The notes beneath the pieces were generated by a model. The model was not told where the DNA came from. It saw only the letters and a program-made list of their open reading frames with translations, and did not search any database. From NCBI GenBank assembly GCA_003550325.1, contig QKWP01000105.1:193472-257471 (forward strand): DNA of 64,000 bases, read 5' to 3'. This document shows positions 32,937 through 42,587 of the stretch, in pieces (position 1 is the first letter of the stretch; each line of letters starts with the position of its first letter). The position numbers and the translations under genes are program-made. The stretch is from Gigaspora rosea (Eukaryota > Glomeromycota > Glomeromycetes > Diversisporales > Gigasporaceae).

Positions 32937-33271
32937 ATGCCAGTGTTAAAAATTAAATTTGTAAAAAAAACAAAAAGTACTAAAATACGTTGTTTCAATT
33001 GTAGAAATCACCAGATTAAGTGTGAACCTTCCAAACTAAATCCAAATATTTGTATTTATTGTGTTAAAAAAAATTATTTGAAGCAGATTGTTTAAAAGTT
33101 TCACCAAAATACTATTCTGAAGAAATATAAAATCTTAATAAAACTATACTAGTAAATGAAAACAAAATACACATTGCCAAACTTGAAAAACATGTTTCTA
33201 TTTTAGAATGAAATTATCAATTGTTTAAAAAAAATATAGAAAATTTAAATACTATCCTTAATTTTCAGTAG
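32937..33271 (+). pseudogene. Zn2Cys6-type small protein with coiled coil, frameshifted
   Basis: An ATG at 32937 opens a basic N-terminus followed by CFNCRNHQIKC, nine residues, then CIYC. This matches the first five cysteines of a fungal Zn(II)2Cys6 DNA-binding cluster (CX2CX6CX9CX2C). The ATG frame stops at 33093. In the next frame (about 33079 on) EADC supplies a sixth cysteine, nine residues after the fifth, slightly longer than the usual 6–8. After a TAA the frame continues with heptad-like text (KIHIAKLEKHVSIL), a plausible dimerising coiled coil as in Gal4-type regulators. Total about 110 residues, far smaller than typical fungal regulators. Zn2Cys6 clusters are essentially fungal, so this hints at host adaptation or capture. 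Confidence 0.6.
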
Positions 33272-33392
33272 TTTTCAGAAAAATTTTATAAAAACATTGT
33301 ATATTTTACTTAATTTCATATAAAATTAAAAAGAAAAAATAAAGATAAAAGTTTTTCTATTAATCATTTTTCTTGCTATATTTTTTAAACCT

Positions 33393-33608
33393 TTGTTTTC
33401 AAAAAAGGTATGTAATTGCCATAATGATATTGATGAAAACCAAAAAAAGCCTTGTTGTCAAAGGTTAGAAAATGTTGGAATTACTCTAGCTTCAATTTAT
33501 TTGAACGAATATCAAAATTTATATAAGTTAATTCATTCTGTTTCAAAACAAAATAATATTGATTTATCTTTTGTTGAATATATAAAAAAAAAATTGATCT
33601 CACCTTAA
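33393..33608 (+). CDS. Small Cys-containing ORF of unknown function
   Basis: A 71-codon frame without ATG (first codon TTG-like) with VCNCHN near the start and PCCQRLENVGI after it, then a helical region (NEYQNLYKLIHSVSKQNN). Four cysteines and one histidine could bind a metal. Nothing in it identifies a family. It lies between the Zn2Cys6-like gene and the transposase in the Rep element, same strand. Confidence 0.35.
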   Translation: MFSKKVCNCHNDIDENQKKPCCQRLENVGITLASIYLNEYQNLYKLIHSVSKQNNIDLSFVEYIKKKLISP

Positions 33609-33639
33609 CATTTTTTTAAAAAAAAAAAAAAAAAAACAA

Positions 33640-33880
33640 ATTGACAATTCTAAATTGGCTAATTATTTAAAAGAAAATTTAAACAAAGAATACATATAGA
33701 TACAATTTTTTAAAATTTTTAGAATTTGTAAATTTAGTTAATAATTTATTAGATGCTAAATTATTAAAACAACAAATAATTAATGAAATCGATATTTTTA
33801 ATTTATACAAAAAACAATTGTTAAGCAAAATCAATGATATTATATATAATCTTGTTATAAATGAAACAAATATTTAATAA
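33640..33880 (+). pseudogene. Helical ORF remnant of unknown function
   Basis: After an A-run, frames near 33640–33700 and 33715–33878 encode Leu/Lys/Asn-rich helical text (LVNNLLDAKLLKQQIINEID). They may continue the protein starting at 33393 after a frameshift. No family recognised. Confidence 0.3.
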
Positions 33881-34560
33881 CTTTTTTTTAATTTAGAAAA
33901 ATTTAATAAATAAGCTAATTTTCTTTTGGTGATATAAATTTGAATAAAGAAGAACTTTGTTAATATTTTTCTAATTTTAGACTATTTATTATACAACAAT
34001 TATATAAGAAACAAGTTAAATTACAACTGATCACAAAGGCATGGGTACCTTAGCGATTATGTCATGTTAACTATTCAAGAATCATATCATGTTAACTATT
34101 CAAGAATGATTTAGCTATTAATTCAATAAAAACTTACTGTCCTATAGGAAATCGGGTATATGAAAAAACTTCTTCAACTTCGCTTGTGAAGTTGCTCCAA
34201 AAAGCCTGCGCGGCTTAGAAGTGCATTCAACAATTAATTATTTTATCTAATCTTAGAAATTTCTTACTAGATATTATAATTCAATTTAGTTTTTCTGTTA
34301 TTTGTTAAATTGAATGTCTAGATTATAAAGTATTTGTTTAGAAGAATTATTTAATTGTTGATGATTTTTCTTAATTTATTATTATTTTGTAATAGATTTT
34401 GTATATGTACTTGTAATCTTTATATTTCTTGTTTTAAATTATTAATAGAAAATATTTTATAATGATTATTATATAAATAAAAGTATATATGTTTTATTTT
34501 AATTACTAAAAAAAGTCATTAAAATATTTACATAATATTTTTTTTAATGAAGAAAAATAT
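33881..34560 (+). other. Intergenic part of the Rep element
   Basis: It holds a 25-bp tandem duplication containing CATGTTAACTATTCAAGAAT (about 34065–34109) and a hairpin CAACTTCGCTTGTGAAGTTG (about 34178–34197), a locally GC-richer patch. No gene seen. Confidence 0.4.
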
Positions 34561-34599
34561 ATAAATTTTTTATTAGAAAAAGAAATATTACAAAAATTG

Positions 34600-35513
34600 A
34601 GAATGCAACAAAACAGAAACTGTTTTTAAAAATACTATATTTTTAAATAGCAATATAAAATGTAATGATATATTATTGATAGGATATTTTTGGTTATGTA
34701 AATTAAATTATACATCAATTAGTATGATGACAACTTTTTCTTCAGTTACTATTATTAAATTTACAAATATGTTTTGAAATTTAGCAATTTCTAAGGGGTG
34801 TGCCATTTATTACGTGATATTTTTTACTTAGTAGTTTATCCATGTATGGTGTGATCACTTTATCTAATTCTAATTAATTAATATAATATATAGATGTAAT
34901 CACTACCTCTAACTATGTATCTATAGTAAAAATCACATGATAAATGGTATGCCCCTAAATTAACAAGTGAAAATTTTATTATAGGAGGAAAGAATATTAT
35001 TTGTGAAATTGATGAAAGTAAATTCAAAAAGTATAAAGATTTTTGGGTTGTAGATAAATTAAGTTTTAAAAAAATTTTAATATAAATATTTAAAATAATA
35101 AAATATATACTACTTAATTTTTACTTTATATAGGTGGTGTTGAAAGAACCAAAGAAAAAATGTTTTTTTGTTATAACAGAAGACCGAGAAGCACCAACTT
35201 TAAGAAGAATAATTAAACAACATGTAAGACCAAGATCAATAGTTCATACAGATCATTGGAAGGATATAGTCATTTAGATCAATTAAATATAATTCACTGC
35301 AGAGTAAATCATTCAAAAAATAGAATTCAATGAGGAACTAGAGTACATACAAATAATATTGAAAGGTTATGGAATGGTGTAAAATTAAATATAGCATCTA
35401 GAAATTGTTCTAAATATTTATTAGAAAAGCATCTTCATGAATTTATTTGGCGACGTAAATATAAAAATAATTTATTTAAAGCTTTTATTAATATTAAAAT
35501 AATTATATTATAA
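34600..35513 (+). pseudogene. ISXO2/IS1595-type (Merlin-like) DDE transposase, broken
   Basis: The N-terminal part (about 34670–34791) has DILLIGYFWLCKLNYTSISM, like the helical region before the catalytic domain. A MITE (34795–34955) follows, then the DDE domain: EIDESKF (first D, about 35008), VHTDHWKGYSHL (second D, about 35250), VNHSKNRI, and TNNIERLWNGVK with the third acidic residue (about 35360), closing with FIWRRKY. This order is diagnostic of the DDE_Tnp_ISXO2-like domain. Stops and a frame change lie between 35045 and 35160; an intron there (ending TATATAG at about 35133) is possible but frames do not join cleanly. A TGA is at about 35329. The stop codon is about 107 bp before the right hairpin arm, which places the gene at the element's end, as expected if it belongs to it. 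Confidence 0.75.
34795..34955. mobile_element. MITE family V, TAA-flanked, copy 2 (inside the transposase)
   Basis: The ends GGGGTGTGCCATTTATTACG and the complement of ATGATAAATGGTATGCCCC are flanked by TAA at 34792–34794 and 34956–34958. It is 161 bp and interrupts the transposase frame, so it inserted after the Rep element was in place. Confidence 0.8.
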
Positions 35514-35619
35514 TTAATTTTATTATATAAAATATAAATATTTTTTTTATTAAAAAAATTTTAATAAATATAAAAAAAGAAATAAAATTAAAATTATATA
35601 TGTTTTTACTATAATTATT

Positions 35620-35634
35620 AATTAACGTGCGGTA
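35620..35634 (+). promoter_or_regulatory. 5' stem arm / right terminal inverted repeat of the Rep element
   Basis: AATTAACGTGCGGTA pairs with the arm at 28973–28987 with one mismatch. It is either the 5' half of a circular replicon's origin stem or a transposon TIR; the sequence alone cannot decide. Confidence 0.6.
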
Positions 35635-35672
35635 TTTAAAAAAAAGGTATCAAGATGGTGCAGCAACCACGA

Positions 35673-35732
35673 TAGTATTACTGCACATCAATTTATTGAC
35701 ATCTAAAATAATAATTAATAATAAAAATAAGT
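35673..35732 (+). repeat. Third origin-like left end (TAGTATTAC plus arm)
   Basis: TAGTATTAC (35673–35681), then TGCACATCAATTTATTGACA and ATCTAAAATAATAATTAA, homologous to 28967–29035 for about 60 bases, then unrelated sequence. It lies 39 bases after the right arm of copy 2 in the same orientation. This is what the start of a second tandem unit would look like, cut short. A separate truncated insertion is also possible. Confidence 0.6.
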
Positions 35733-35779
35733 AATTTTGAAATATATCACATTGATTATAAGAATTTTAAATTTTTTTT

Positions 35780-36404
35780 TTAATTCTTTGACAGTCTTGC
35801 TAGTGCTTAGCTAGGTTAGTTACATAATTTAAATCTAAAGAGTAAAAACTATCTAACTTATTTACCTATTATATAAGCCTAAACTTATTTAGCTGCTTCG
35901 AGAAGTGCCCAAATACAACCTGTCGCATCAACTTCTAAAAGTTGAGTCTCAATGTTAAAATACTGTCAAGAACTGTACTAGTAGGGTTTCCTACTAGTTT
36001 TAATAAAGTTTTCTATTGCAACTAAAGTTGCATGATTCACATCTAACAATGAAATATGAAATATTTCTTTTTCTTCTTTCTTCCTCTCTATTATACTAGG
36101 AGTTTCTTGTTTTTGTTGTTGGCTTGATTTTATTCCTACACCTTTGTTAATGTTCTTATGTGCCCTTGTGATGGCTATTCCATTAGTAAACCTATGATTT
36201 TGGTTGCTTCACTTGCTTCGTTATATTTAGTTTTTTTTTCTCAAACAATTATTTGGTCACATTTTTTTTTTCATATGTCCTCATAGAAATGGTTCCAGTA
36301 GCTTTGGAGAACTGCTATCATAGCAACTTTGGTTTTTCTATAACTTGGAAAAAGTTCATTAAAGTTGTCTACCACCTTTTGGCTTATTAAACCTTTGACC
36401 ATGT
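35780..36404 (-). other. 3' region of LINE 1
   Basis: Downstream of the last recognisable coding segment; mostly degraded coding-like or UTR sequence. The minus strand ends in an A-run near 35783–35774. Confidence 0.4.
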
Positions 36405-36680
36405 TCAATCTAATACTGACTTTACTATCTTTGTCACTTCTAAATATAATTCTAGAGATTGAGAGTAGGTTAACTTTGTTTTTGGCTTCTGAGGTAAGTG
36501 TGTTCCATGCAGTTTTCTCTGTGTACGCTTAATTCTTTTCCATTCTGTCTTAAAAGCAGTACATTTTGTGATATAGTTTAATGTTTTAACTTTGTTTTTC
36601 AAGCAGAAGATACAGTTTGGTGAGTTATAAACATTTGGCTTACATTTGTGAAGCATTTCGAGGATCAGAGCCAAATTCAT
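36405..36680 (-). pseudogene. LINE 1 C-terminal Cys-rich segment
   Basis: A 91-codon frame with NCIFCLKNKVKTLNYITKC, a CX2C…C arrangement like the zinc-knuckle-like tail after RNase H in the LINE at 58654–64000 (CITCNKHKQNHHWLICPNN). It ends in a normal-looking stop at 36405. Nucleic-acid binding is inferred from the family. Confidence 0.6.
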
Positions 36681-36899
36681 TAGGAATTTAATCTGTATTG
36701 ATACCTTTTTGCTTTTGGAAATATAATTATATTTGGTTCTAAGCTGGGTTTTGAATCTATTCCAAAAGATTTTCTAGCAGAAACTATTTTTTTCATTCTT
36801 TGATTTAACTGCTTCAAAAGCTTTCATTTCACTCCAAGAGAAATTTAACTTATATTATGCAGCATACTAAGGAACTCACGAGTAGACATCTTAACCAAA

Positions 36900-37250
36900 A
36901 AACCTTTCCAATATAATGCTCCACGTATCAATGTTCTGTTTTCTATAGGAACTATGTTTGTAGCAGGGTCTCTGATTGCTGTTTTTGCCAAGTGATCCGC
37001 TCTGTCATTCCATACATCATTACTATGGCCTTTAAACCTTCTGCAAGTTAAGCTCGAGTTGTTTAATCATACAAAGTTCAACAATTTGTAATACTATCAA
37101 ATAGTTCTTTTTCTTGTACCAGCCATTATTAGATACCTGCTTTCATCCCTTCTCACTGCTGTTAATAGCGGCTAAACTATCAGTAAAGATTGTAACTACA
37201 CTTTCCTTTGGGCAGACCAGAAGTGCTGACCAAATTGCTAAAAGTTTTGG
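36900..37250 (-). pseudogene. LINE 1 RNase H, C-terminal half
   Basis: Frames on the minus strand give KLLAIWSALLVCPKESV and VTIFTDSLAAINS (37150–37250; the TDS acidic motif). Further on is SNDVWNDRADHLAKTAI (about 36990–37040; the last catalytic Asp region). The first half of the domain lies about 2.4 kb away at 39700–39860, separated by an insertion. Frameshifts lie between the pieces. Confidence 0.65.
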
Positions 37251-37639
37251 TTTGGTTGAAGACGCCATACATCAGGGAAGTTTTTATAGTACAGATTTGT
37301 GCAGATTTTTAAAAAAAACAATTATTAAAAATTAATGCAGATCTGTGACCCTGCTGGCGATCATTGAAGAAATTTTTTTATTTTCTGTGCAGATTTAATT
37401 TTCTGCACAGATCTTTAACTATTAACAATTCAATAATCTGCGCAGGTTGTAAAAAATAAAAAAATAGCAAAAAGCAAATAATAAAACATTACTATATGCT
37501 TGCTAAATATTAAATACTAGCTAATTTTTCATATATTAAAATAATAAATTCGAATATTCATATATTTTTTTTATATTTTAACAATTTAATTTATTACAAA
37601 GTACAAAAAAAATTAAAAAAAAAATACAAAAAATAAATA

Positions 37640-37960
37640 CAAATTACAACATAAACCCGATTACAACTATCATCCCCACCATCATACTAAATTCTATACT
37701 AACTATAATGCTATGCGCCATACTAACTATTGTGCTACTAACTATCATGCTATATCTTGCTACGTCCCAAACTATCATACTACATCTATCATGCTATATA
37801 TGTTCTACTGTTGTGCTATCTGTAATAACAATCGTATTATGTTAGTTCTAAAGAAAAAAGAACCATTAGTAATATATTAAAAAAAACTATCGTAAACCAG
37901 ATACTAACTATTGTGCTCCGTCCATTCTAACTATCATGCTACGTTTTGTACTATGTTTGT
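37640..37960. repeat. Degenerate short tandem repeat (ACTATCATGCTAC-like)
   Basis: At least ten imperfect copies of CTAACTATCATGCTA and variants. Non-coding. Confidence 0.6.
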
Positions 37961-38035
37961 TTCATTCTAAAAAAAAAAAACATTAGTACTGTAATAAAAA
38001 TGAAAAAATTAACTGAATCGACCAATACCTTATAC

Positions 38036-38137
38036 CAGAAGACAAATACACACCAATGATGGCTCCAATGATATCTCCAATGGATTCCTCATCTACATTC
38101 TCAGTGTCCAATTTCAGCACTTTAGTGAAGCACAAGC
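38036..38137 (-). pseudogene. Exon-like gene fragment of unknown identity
   Basis: A 102-base minus-strand segment bounded by TTTTAG (acceptor, after a T-rich tract) and GTATAAGG (donor). It is open in one frame, encoding GLCFTKVLKLDTENVDEES and then IGDIIGAIIGVYLSSG. Composition and a soluble-looking acidic sequence contrast with the A-rich surroundings. I do not recognise the protein. A second possible exon lies upstream on the same strand near 38215–38280. It may be a captured host exon. Confidence 0.35.
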
Positions 38138-38469
38138 CTAAAATAAAAAAAAAAGAAAGAAATGAATAATAATAAATAAATAAACAAAATAAAGAAACTA
38201 GAAACTAATCTTTAGATCAAGTTCTAGTATCTCCGGGCTTCAACGACATTGACATAGATATTGTGGCATGGCTAAAATACAAAAAAATTTAAAAGAAGTG
38301 GGAGTAGATTGAGATGAAAGTTTTTAAAATTATTATATAGCCTATTATGACAAGAATAAAAGAAAGAAAACAATTATCAGAGCCAAAGATTAATATTTAG
38401 CAAGAAGTTCGAATAACTTAAAGTGGTTGGAGAAAAAATACAGTACAATAGGCAAAAAAAAAAATTTAT

Positions 38470-39290
38470 ATGGCATGATCACCAATCTGAAAAATGATTG
38501 GCCGATCATACGTACAATTAAATAAAAAAGTAAAAAATATTTAAATAATTTAAATAAAATTTTAAATAAATAAAAAAAAACATAAAGAAATTAAAATTAA
38601 TTTTTTAACTAAAAAAAATAATTTAATTAAATAAAAAAATAATTTAAATAAAAAAAATAATAAAAATCGAAAAAATAATAAAAAACGAAAAAAACTGTTA
38701 AAAAATAAACAAAAAAATAAATAATAAATAAAAAAATAGAAATGAAAATATTAAAAAAAAAAGTCGAATGATTATTTAATTAAAAAAATAAAATAAAAAA
38801 TATTAAGTAAAAAAAAATTAATAAGAAAAAAAAACGTAGCAATAAAAAAAAAGACGCTAATAAATTAAAAAAAAATAAAAAGAATAAAAAAATTAAAAGA
38901 TAAAAAAAAATTAAAAATTAAAAAAGAAAAAATAAAATAAACATATAAAGTAATTAAAAAGTAAATACAGGAGTAAAAAGTAAATACAGGAATAAAAAAT
39001 GTAAACTTTAAAAATAAAAAAAATATACATTAAAATAAAAAAAAGTAGTATTATGTATATACGTGCATATATGAATAAAAGTAAATTCTGTTATTCCTTA
39101 TTATAGGAATAACTGGAAATTTACTTTTTATTCCCACCATTAAATTTTAAAAAAAATAAAAAACGTATAAAAAACAATAATATAAAAAAATTAAAATGTA
39201 AAAAAATTAACCAAAAAAACAAGATAAAATTAATTAAAAAAAAAAAAGAATAAAAAAAACGTGTTTATTTATTTATCGTTTTGTTTTGTT
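38470..39290. other. A-rich low-complexity tract
   Basis: About 800 bp dominated by AATAAAAAA-type text on the plus strand. One hairpin, TTATTCC…GGAATAA, near 39091–39112. No gene. Confidence 0.6.
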
Positions 39291-39357
39291 TATCCGTTAT
39301 TGTTTTTCTCGTGTTCTTACCTATAATTTTGGAGATTATCGCAAATTATAATAGGCA

Positions 39358-39712
39358 GCGCCTATTATAATCTGCAAAAATTATACTTTTTAAAAATTTG
39401 CCCAAATTTTTTGGCAAAAAATCTGCAAAGAACTACAAAAATCTAAATTTTGAAGATCTTTGCAATTTTTAAACAAGATTCTGCACTTATTTGATAAATT
39501 TAAAGATCACTACAGATTATTAATTTCCCGATTCTATTATAATCTGCAAATATTATACTTTTTAAATATTTTTACAGATTTTTTGGCAAAAAATCTGCGA
39601 AGAACTGCAAAAAATCTAAATTTTGATGATCTTTGCAATTTTTTAAACAAAATTCTGCACTTATTTGATAAATTTGAATATTACTATAAATTATTAATGT
39701 TTTTATTTTCTC
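39358..39712. repeat. Tandem duplication, about 180 bp, two units
   Basis: The units begin CTATTATAATCTGCAAA (39360 and 39535) and share TTTTTTGGCAAAAAATCTGC, then ATTCTGCACTTATTTGATAA. The plus-strand frame at 39460–39735 is only a by-product of the repeat. Confidence 0.75.
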
Positions 39713-39860
39713 TATATAAACTTGTTTTCCCATAGTATTCATCTAATACTACATTTCTTGCTAGGTTTATTAATACCCAACTAAATCCTATTTGTGCTAT
39801 ATTTGAACTTGACTCCTCTCTTATAATTAATAAACCATCTGTATAAAAAACTAAGTTTTT
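39700..39860 (-). pseudogene. LINE 1 RNase H, N-terminal half
   Basis: The minus strand reads LVFYTDGLLIIREESSSN, then IGFSWVLINLARNVVL and DEYYGKTSLY. YTDG is the first catalytic Asp motif of RNase HI. The domain continues at 37250 after the insertion. Confidence 0.65.
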
Positions 39861-40700
39861 TTGTCTCTATTCAAAATCCTTACCAACCTATCTATTAAGT
39901 TTGCAGCTATATCTAAGTTATTTGCTCTATTTTTAGCTATTTCTATTTCTAATTCCTTCATGGTTTTCAATTCTTGCAAAATGGATTCCGTATTCCCTAT
40001 TTCATTACTACTTATGCATGATCTTTCGAACATTTCAGGTGATACTAGCAGGTGCCCATCTTCTCTTAACTTTTCTGTTGGAGGAATAACTCTAATTATA
40101 TTGTGTTTATAAATTCAGCAAAGCAGTTTTGACTAGTTTTAAGCATGTTTAGTAAACAACCCTTATACTTATTAACTGTTCTTGCTAAAATGCTTTAGGC
40201 TTTTGTTGTTATCCAGTGCTCAACAAGAACTCTGCTTTCCTCATTTTTAAGAACCTTTCCCAGCTTAATTGATGAATTTTTTGTTTTGAAATAGATTCCT
40301 TCTTTGTGTCTATTGTCTTTTTGTAGTCTACTAAAAACCAATTTGGAAGCAAGATTGTTTGTGCCTTTGTTTGGTAACTTGGAGTAATTTGATATATACC
40401 TGCATCGGCGATTAAGTTTTCTTCCAATTATTTAAGCCAACTAGCTTTCCTACCCTTCTTGCTTCTTGCTCGGAGTATCTTAATTTGTGGCTATGTCAAT
40501 AAGGTTTTTCTGTCCTCTTCTAATAATTGTTCTATGTATACTATTCCTAGTTCAAAGATGTAAAAATAAACTTTTGCAAAAACCTTTTTTGGCAAGATTT
40601 TGTTGACTTTCAAATCTGGTGGGCTGGGCCTTCAATCTGGCTGATTATTTCCAAACAGATTGATCTCACAATTTATACTTTTTGCTTTAAGGAGTGTTAA
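39861..40700 (-). pseudogene. LINE 1 linker between RT and RNase H
   Basis: Fragments of open frame (40033–39851, 40427–40209) without named motif, on the same strand as RT and RNase H. By position this is the connection region. A leucine/acidic segment (ETESILQELKTMKELEIEIA-like) is visible. Confidence 0.4.
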
Positions 40701-40860
40701 AGGCGCTGACATTTATTAGGTAATATTTTAGGAGTGAGGGTCAAGAAAAATCTTACCTTAGTTAAATTTGATTGGCTAAAATTCTATTTATAGATCTTAC
40801 CTGGGGTAGGGAGTAAGCCTCTATAGTAAATAGATATTAGGTAATAAATGTTAGCGCCTT
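40701..40860. mobile_element. MITE family V-related, TAA-flanked, copy 3
   Basis: The ends AGGCGCTGACATTTATTAGG and the complement of CCTAATAAATGTTAGCGCCT are near-perfect inverted repeats, flanked by TAA (40698–40700 and 40861–40863). It is 160 bp, inside LINE 1. Confidence 0.85.
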
Positions 40861-41277
40861 AAGCATACAAGATTATTTTGCCAGATTTTAGCTAGCCAAA
40901 CTGGCATTTCTGTAATATGTGCCCAGTCAAAGTAGCCTGCATATGCAATACCTTGTTCAATTTGAATTTTTGTAACCTTTTCTACAATATCGTTGCTACC
41001 AAGTCTTTTCTGTATACTTTTCATCTGCTTTATTAATAATTCTGACCAGAGAGACTTAATATTTACTAGATTGTTGTATATAATAATTTGGCTGTTCGCT
41101 GTATATGCTAAACCTATTTTTGTTTACAAATTTTGATATATAGCTGGTGAATTTTTTCTAATGCATGCTTTGAGAGTTTTGATATTTGAAGCAGGTAGCA
41201 TAACTTCAGAATTATAACCATATTGTTGATATAAGTAAGTTGACTAATAGTTATTTTCTTTTTGTATAAACTGTCTA

Positions 41278-42170
41278 CTATTTGTTTAACAATGTAGGAC
41301 ACTTTTTGTAAATGAGTGATTCTTGCATGCTCTTACTAATCCAAACCCCCAAGACTCTAATAAAGGACCTTCTTTTTTTAGGTTTTATTCTCTGCTCACT
41401 GGGAACAATCTTTTGGCCAGAACTATAATCGTTAATTACTAGCAGTTTTGATTTGTTCTTATTAACTTTAATCTGGTTAAGTGAATAAAACTGCTTAGCG
41501 ATACAAGTTATTTCATAGAGTTGTTTTTTTGATTTCACAATACAGATCATATCATCAGCATATGCAACTACTGCGATCCTGGCTAACGAAATTATGTTAT
41601 GCTTGTAGGCAAGATCAGTATAACTTTTACACTGTAGTCTGTATCCTAATGTCTTATTTTCTTGCACCTGACATAATAGGGGATCATAAAATAACCTCCA
41701 CAATAACGGCAAAATAACCTCTACCTCCTCTTGGTCTATTTCTCTGTCTGCCTGAATCTCTTCTGTTAGTCCATGTGCTGTTATAACTTTAATTTTCTTT
41801 TCTTGAAATAAATTTAAAATAAAGAAATACGTATTCTCCAGAAGTTTAATTCTTTGCAAAGCTAGATTTAGCATATGTAAGAGCACAGAATCAAAAGCCT
41901 TGAACAAATTTTGTAAAAGCAACTATAGCTCCTTTCTTTTTTCTTTAGCATTCTCCATTATTGTGTTGATAATATGTTCCGGGTCCTCTGTGGGTTTATC
42001 TGTGAGATTTCTAAAAATTGTATCCTTATAAAATATTATGTTCAACGAAAATTCTAGAGATTCTCTTTGAGAGAATATGGGTTACACATTTATGGAATGT
42101 TTCTAATAATGCTATGGGTCTTACATTATAAAGATTATATTCAGGTACAATTGCGCTATTTTTTACTATT
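41278..42170 (-). pseudogene. LINE 1 reverse transcriptase, broken
   Basis: Upstream part (about 42170–42090): YNVRPIALLETFHK. The intact sub-frame 41922–41278 has AFDSVLLHMLN (second Asp motif region), VVAYADDMICIVKSKKQL (catalytic YADD, about 41550–41566) and RVLGVWIS (thumb-side motif). Frames change near 41925 and 42050. It is the same subfamily layout as the LINE at the right edge but only distantly similar in sequence. It is dead. Confidence 0.75.
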
Positions 42171-42587
42171 TTGAAATTTGGCCACTTCTTATATAAAGTT
42201 TTGCGAACTTTCTAAAGAGAGATTGTGTTTTTGTACTTGCCTTTTTATAAGAGTATAATCTATTCCAGATATACCTGAAACAGTATTTTTTTTAACTTTC
42301 GAGAGCATTTTGTACTATTCTTCCTCTATGATTTTTTCACCCAGACTATTGTACTATTCTGTCTTTATTCTCGTTTTGGTTCAAAATATTCTGCCTATTC
42401 ATGCTACATATTGGAGCTTTCTATTGGTATACTTGTGTGATTAAACTGTTTTTGAAAATGTTCTTTGGTTTTGTCCAAAACTTCCTGTAAATTATTCAAA
42501 AGCTCCTATGTTCCATTTTCTTGCACTATGATTCTGTCTAGTTGGATTTTATTAAATAGTTTTTCTAAAAGGCTTTTAAGTAAGGTT

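Larger units (their letters stand above)
28967..35634 (+). mobile_element. Integrated CRESS-type Rep element with a Merlin-like transposase, copy 2
   Basis: It begins with TAGTATTAC and the arm TACCGCACGTCAATT (28973–28987) and ends with the complementary arm AATTAACGTGCGGTA (35620–35634; 14 of 15 pair). Contents in order: 59-bp tandem array, rep pseudogene, K/E/Q-rich ORFs, Zn2Cys6-like ORF, small Cys-containing ORF, helical ORF, ISXO2-type transposase. Circularised, the ends would make a stem-loop with the nonanucleotide in loop and 3' arm, as at CRESS origins. Read as linear, the same arms are terminal inverted repeats. No target duplication is evident. All genes are broken. One MITE is inserted in the transposase. 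Confidence 0.7.
37290..39715. mobile_element. Insertion splitting the LINE 1 RNase H domain
   Basis: The RNase H reading is cut after YYGKTSLY (about 39715) and resumes before KLLAIWSALL (about 37250). The 2.4 kb between has different character: CAGATCTGTG / CTGCACAGATC words (37290–37450), degenerate ACTATCATGCTAC repeats (37680–37950), an exon-like segment (38036–38137), 800 bp of A-rich sequence (38470–39290) and a tandem pair (39358–39712). No clear TIR or target duplication, so the type is unknown. Confidence 0.5.

Noticed and set aside
34178..34197. Hairpin CAACTTCGCTTGTGAAGTTG as a bacterial-type terminator
   Set aside because: No T-run follows and the context is eukaryotic; kept only as a local palindrome.
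31131..35340. In-frame TGA codons as tryptophan (code 4, as in Mollicutes endosymbionts)
   Set aside because: TGG is used for Trp throughout, TAG and TAA stops also occur, and two TGAs correspond to CGA in the other copy. Decay explains them better.
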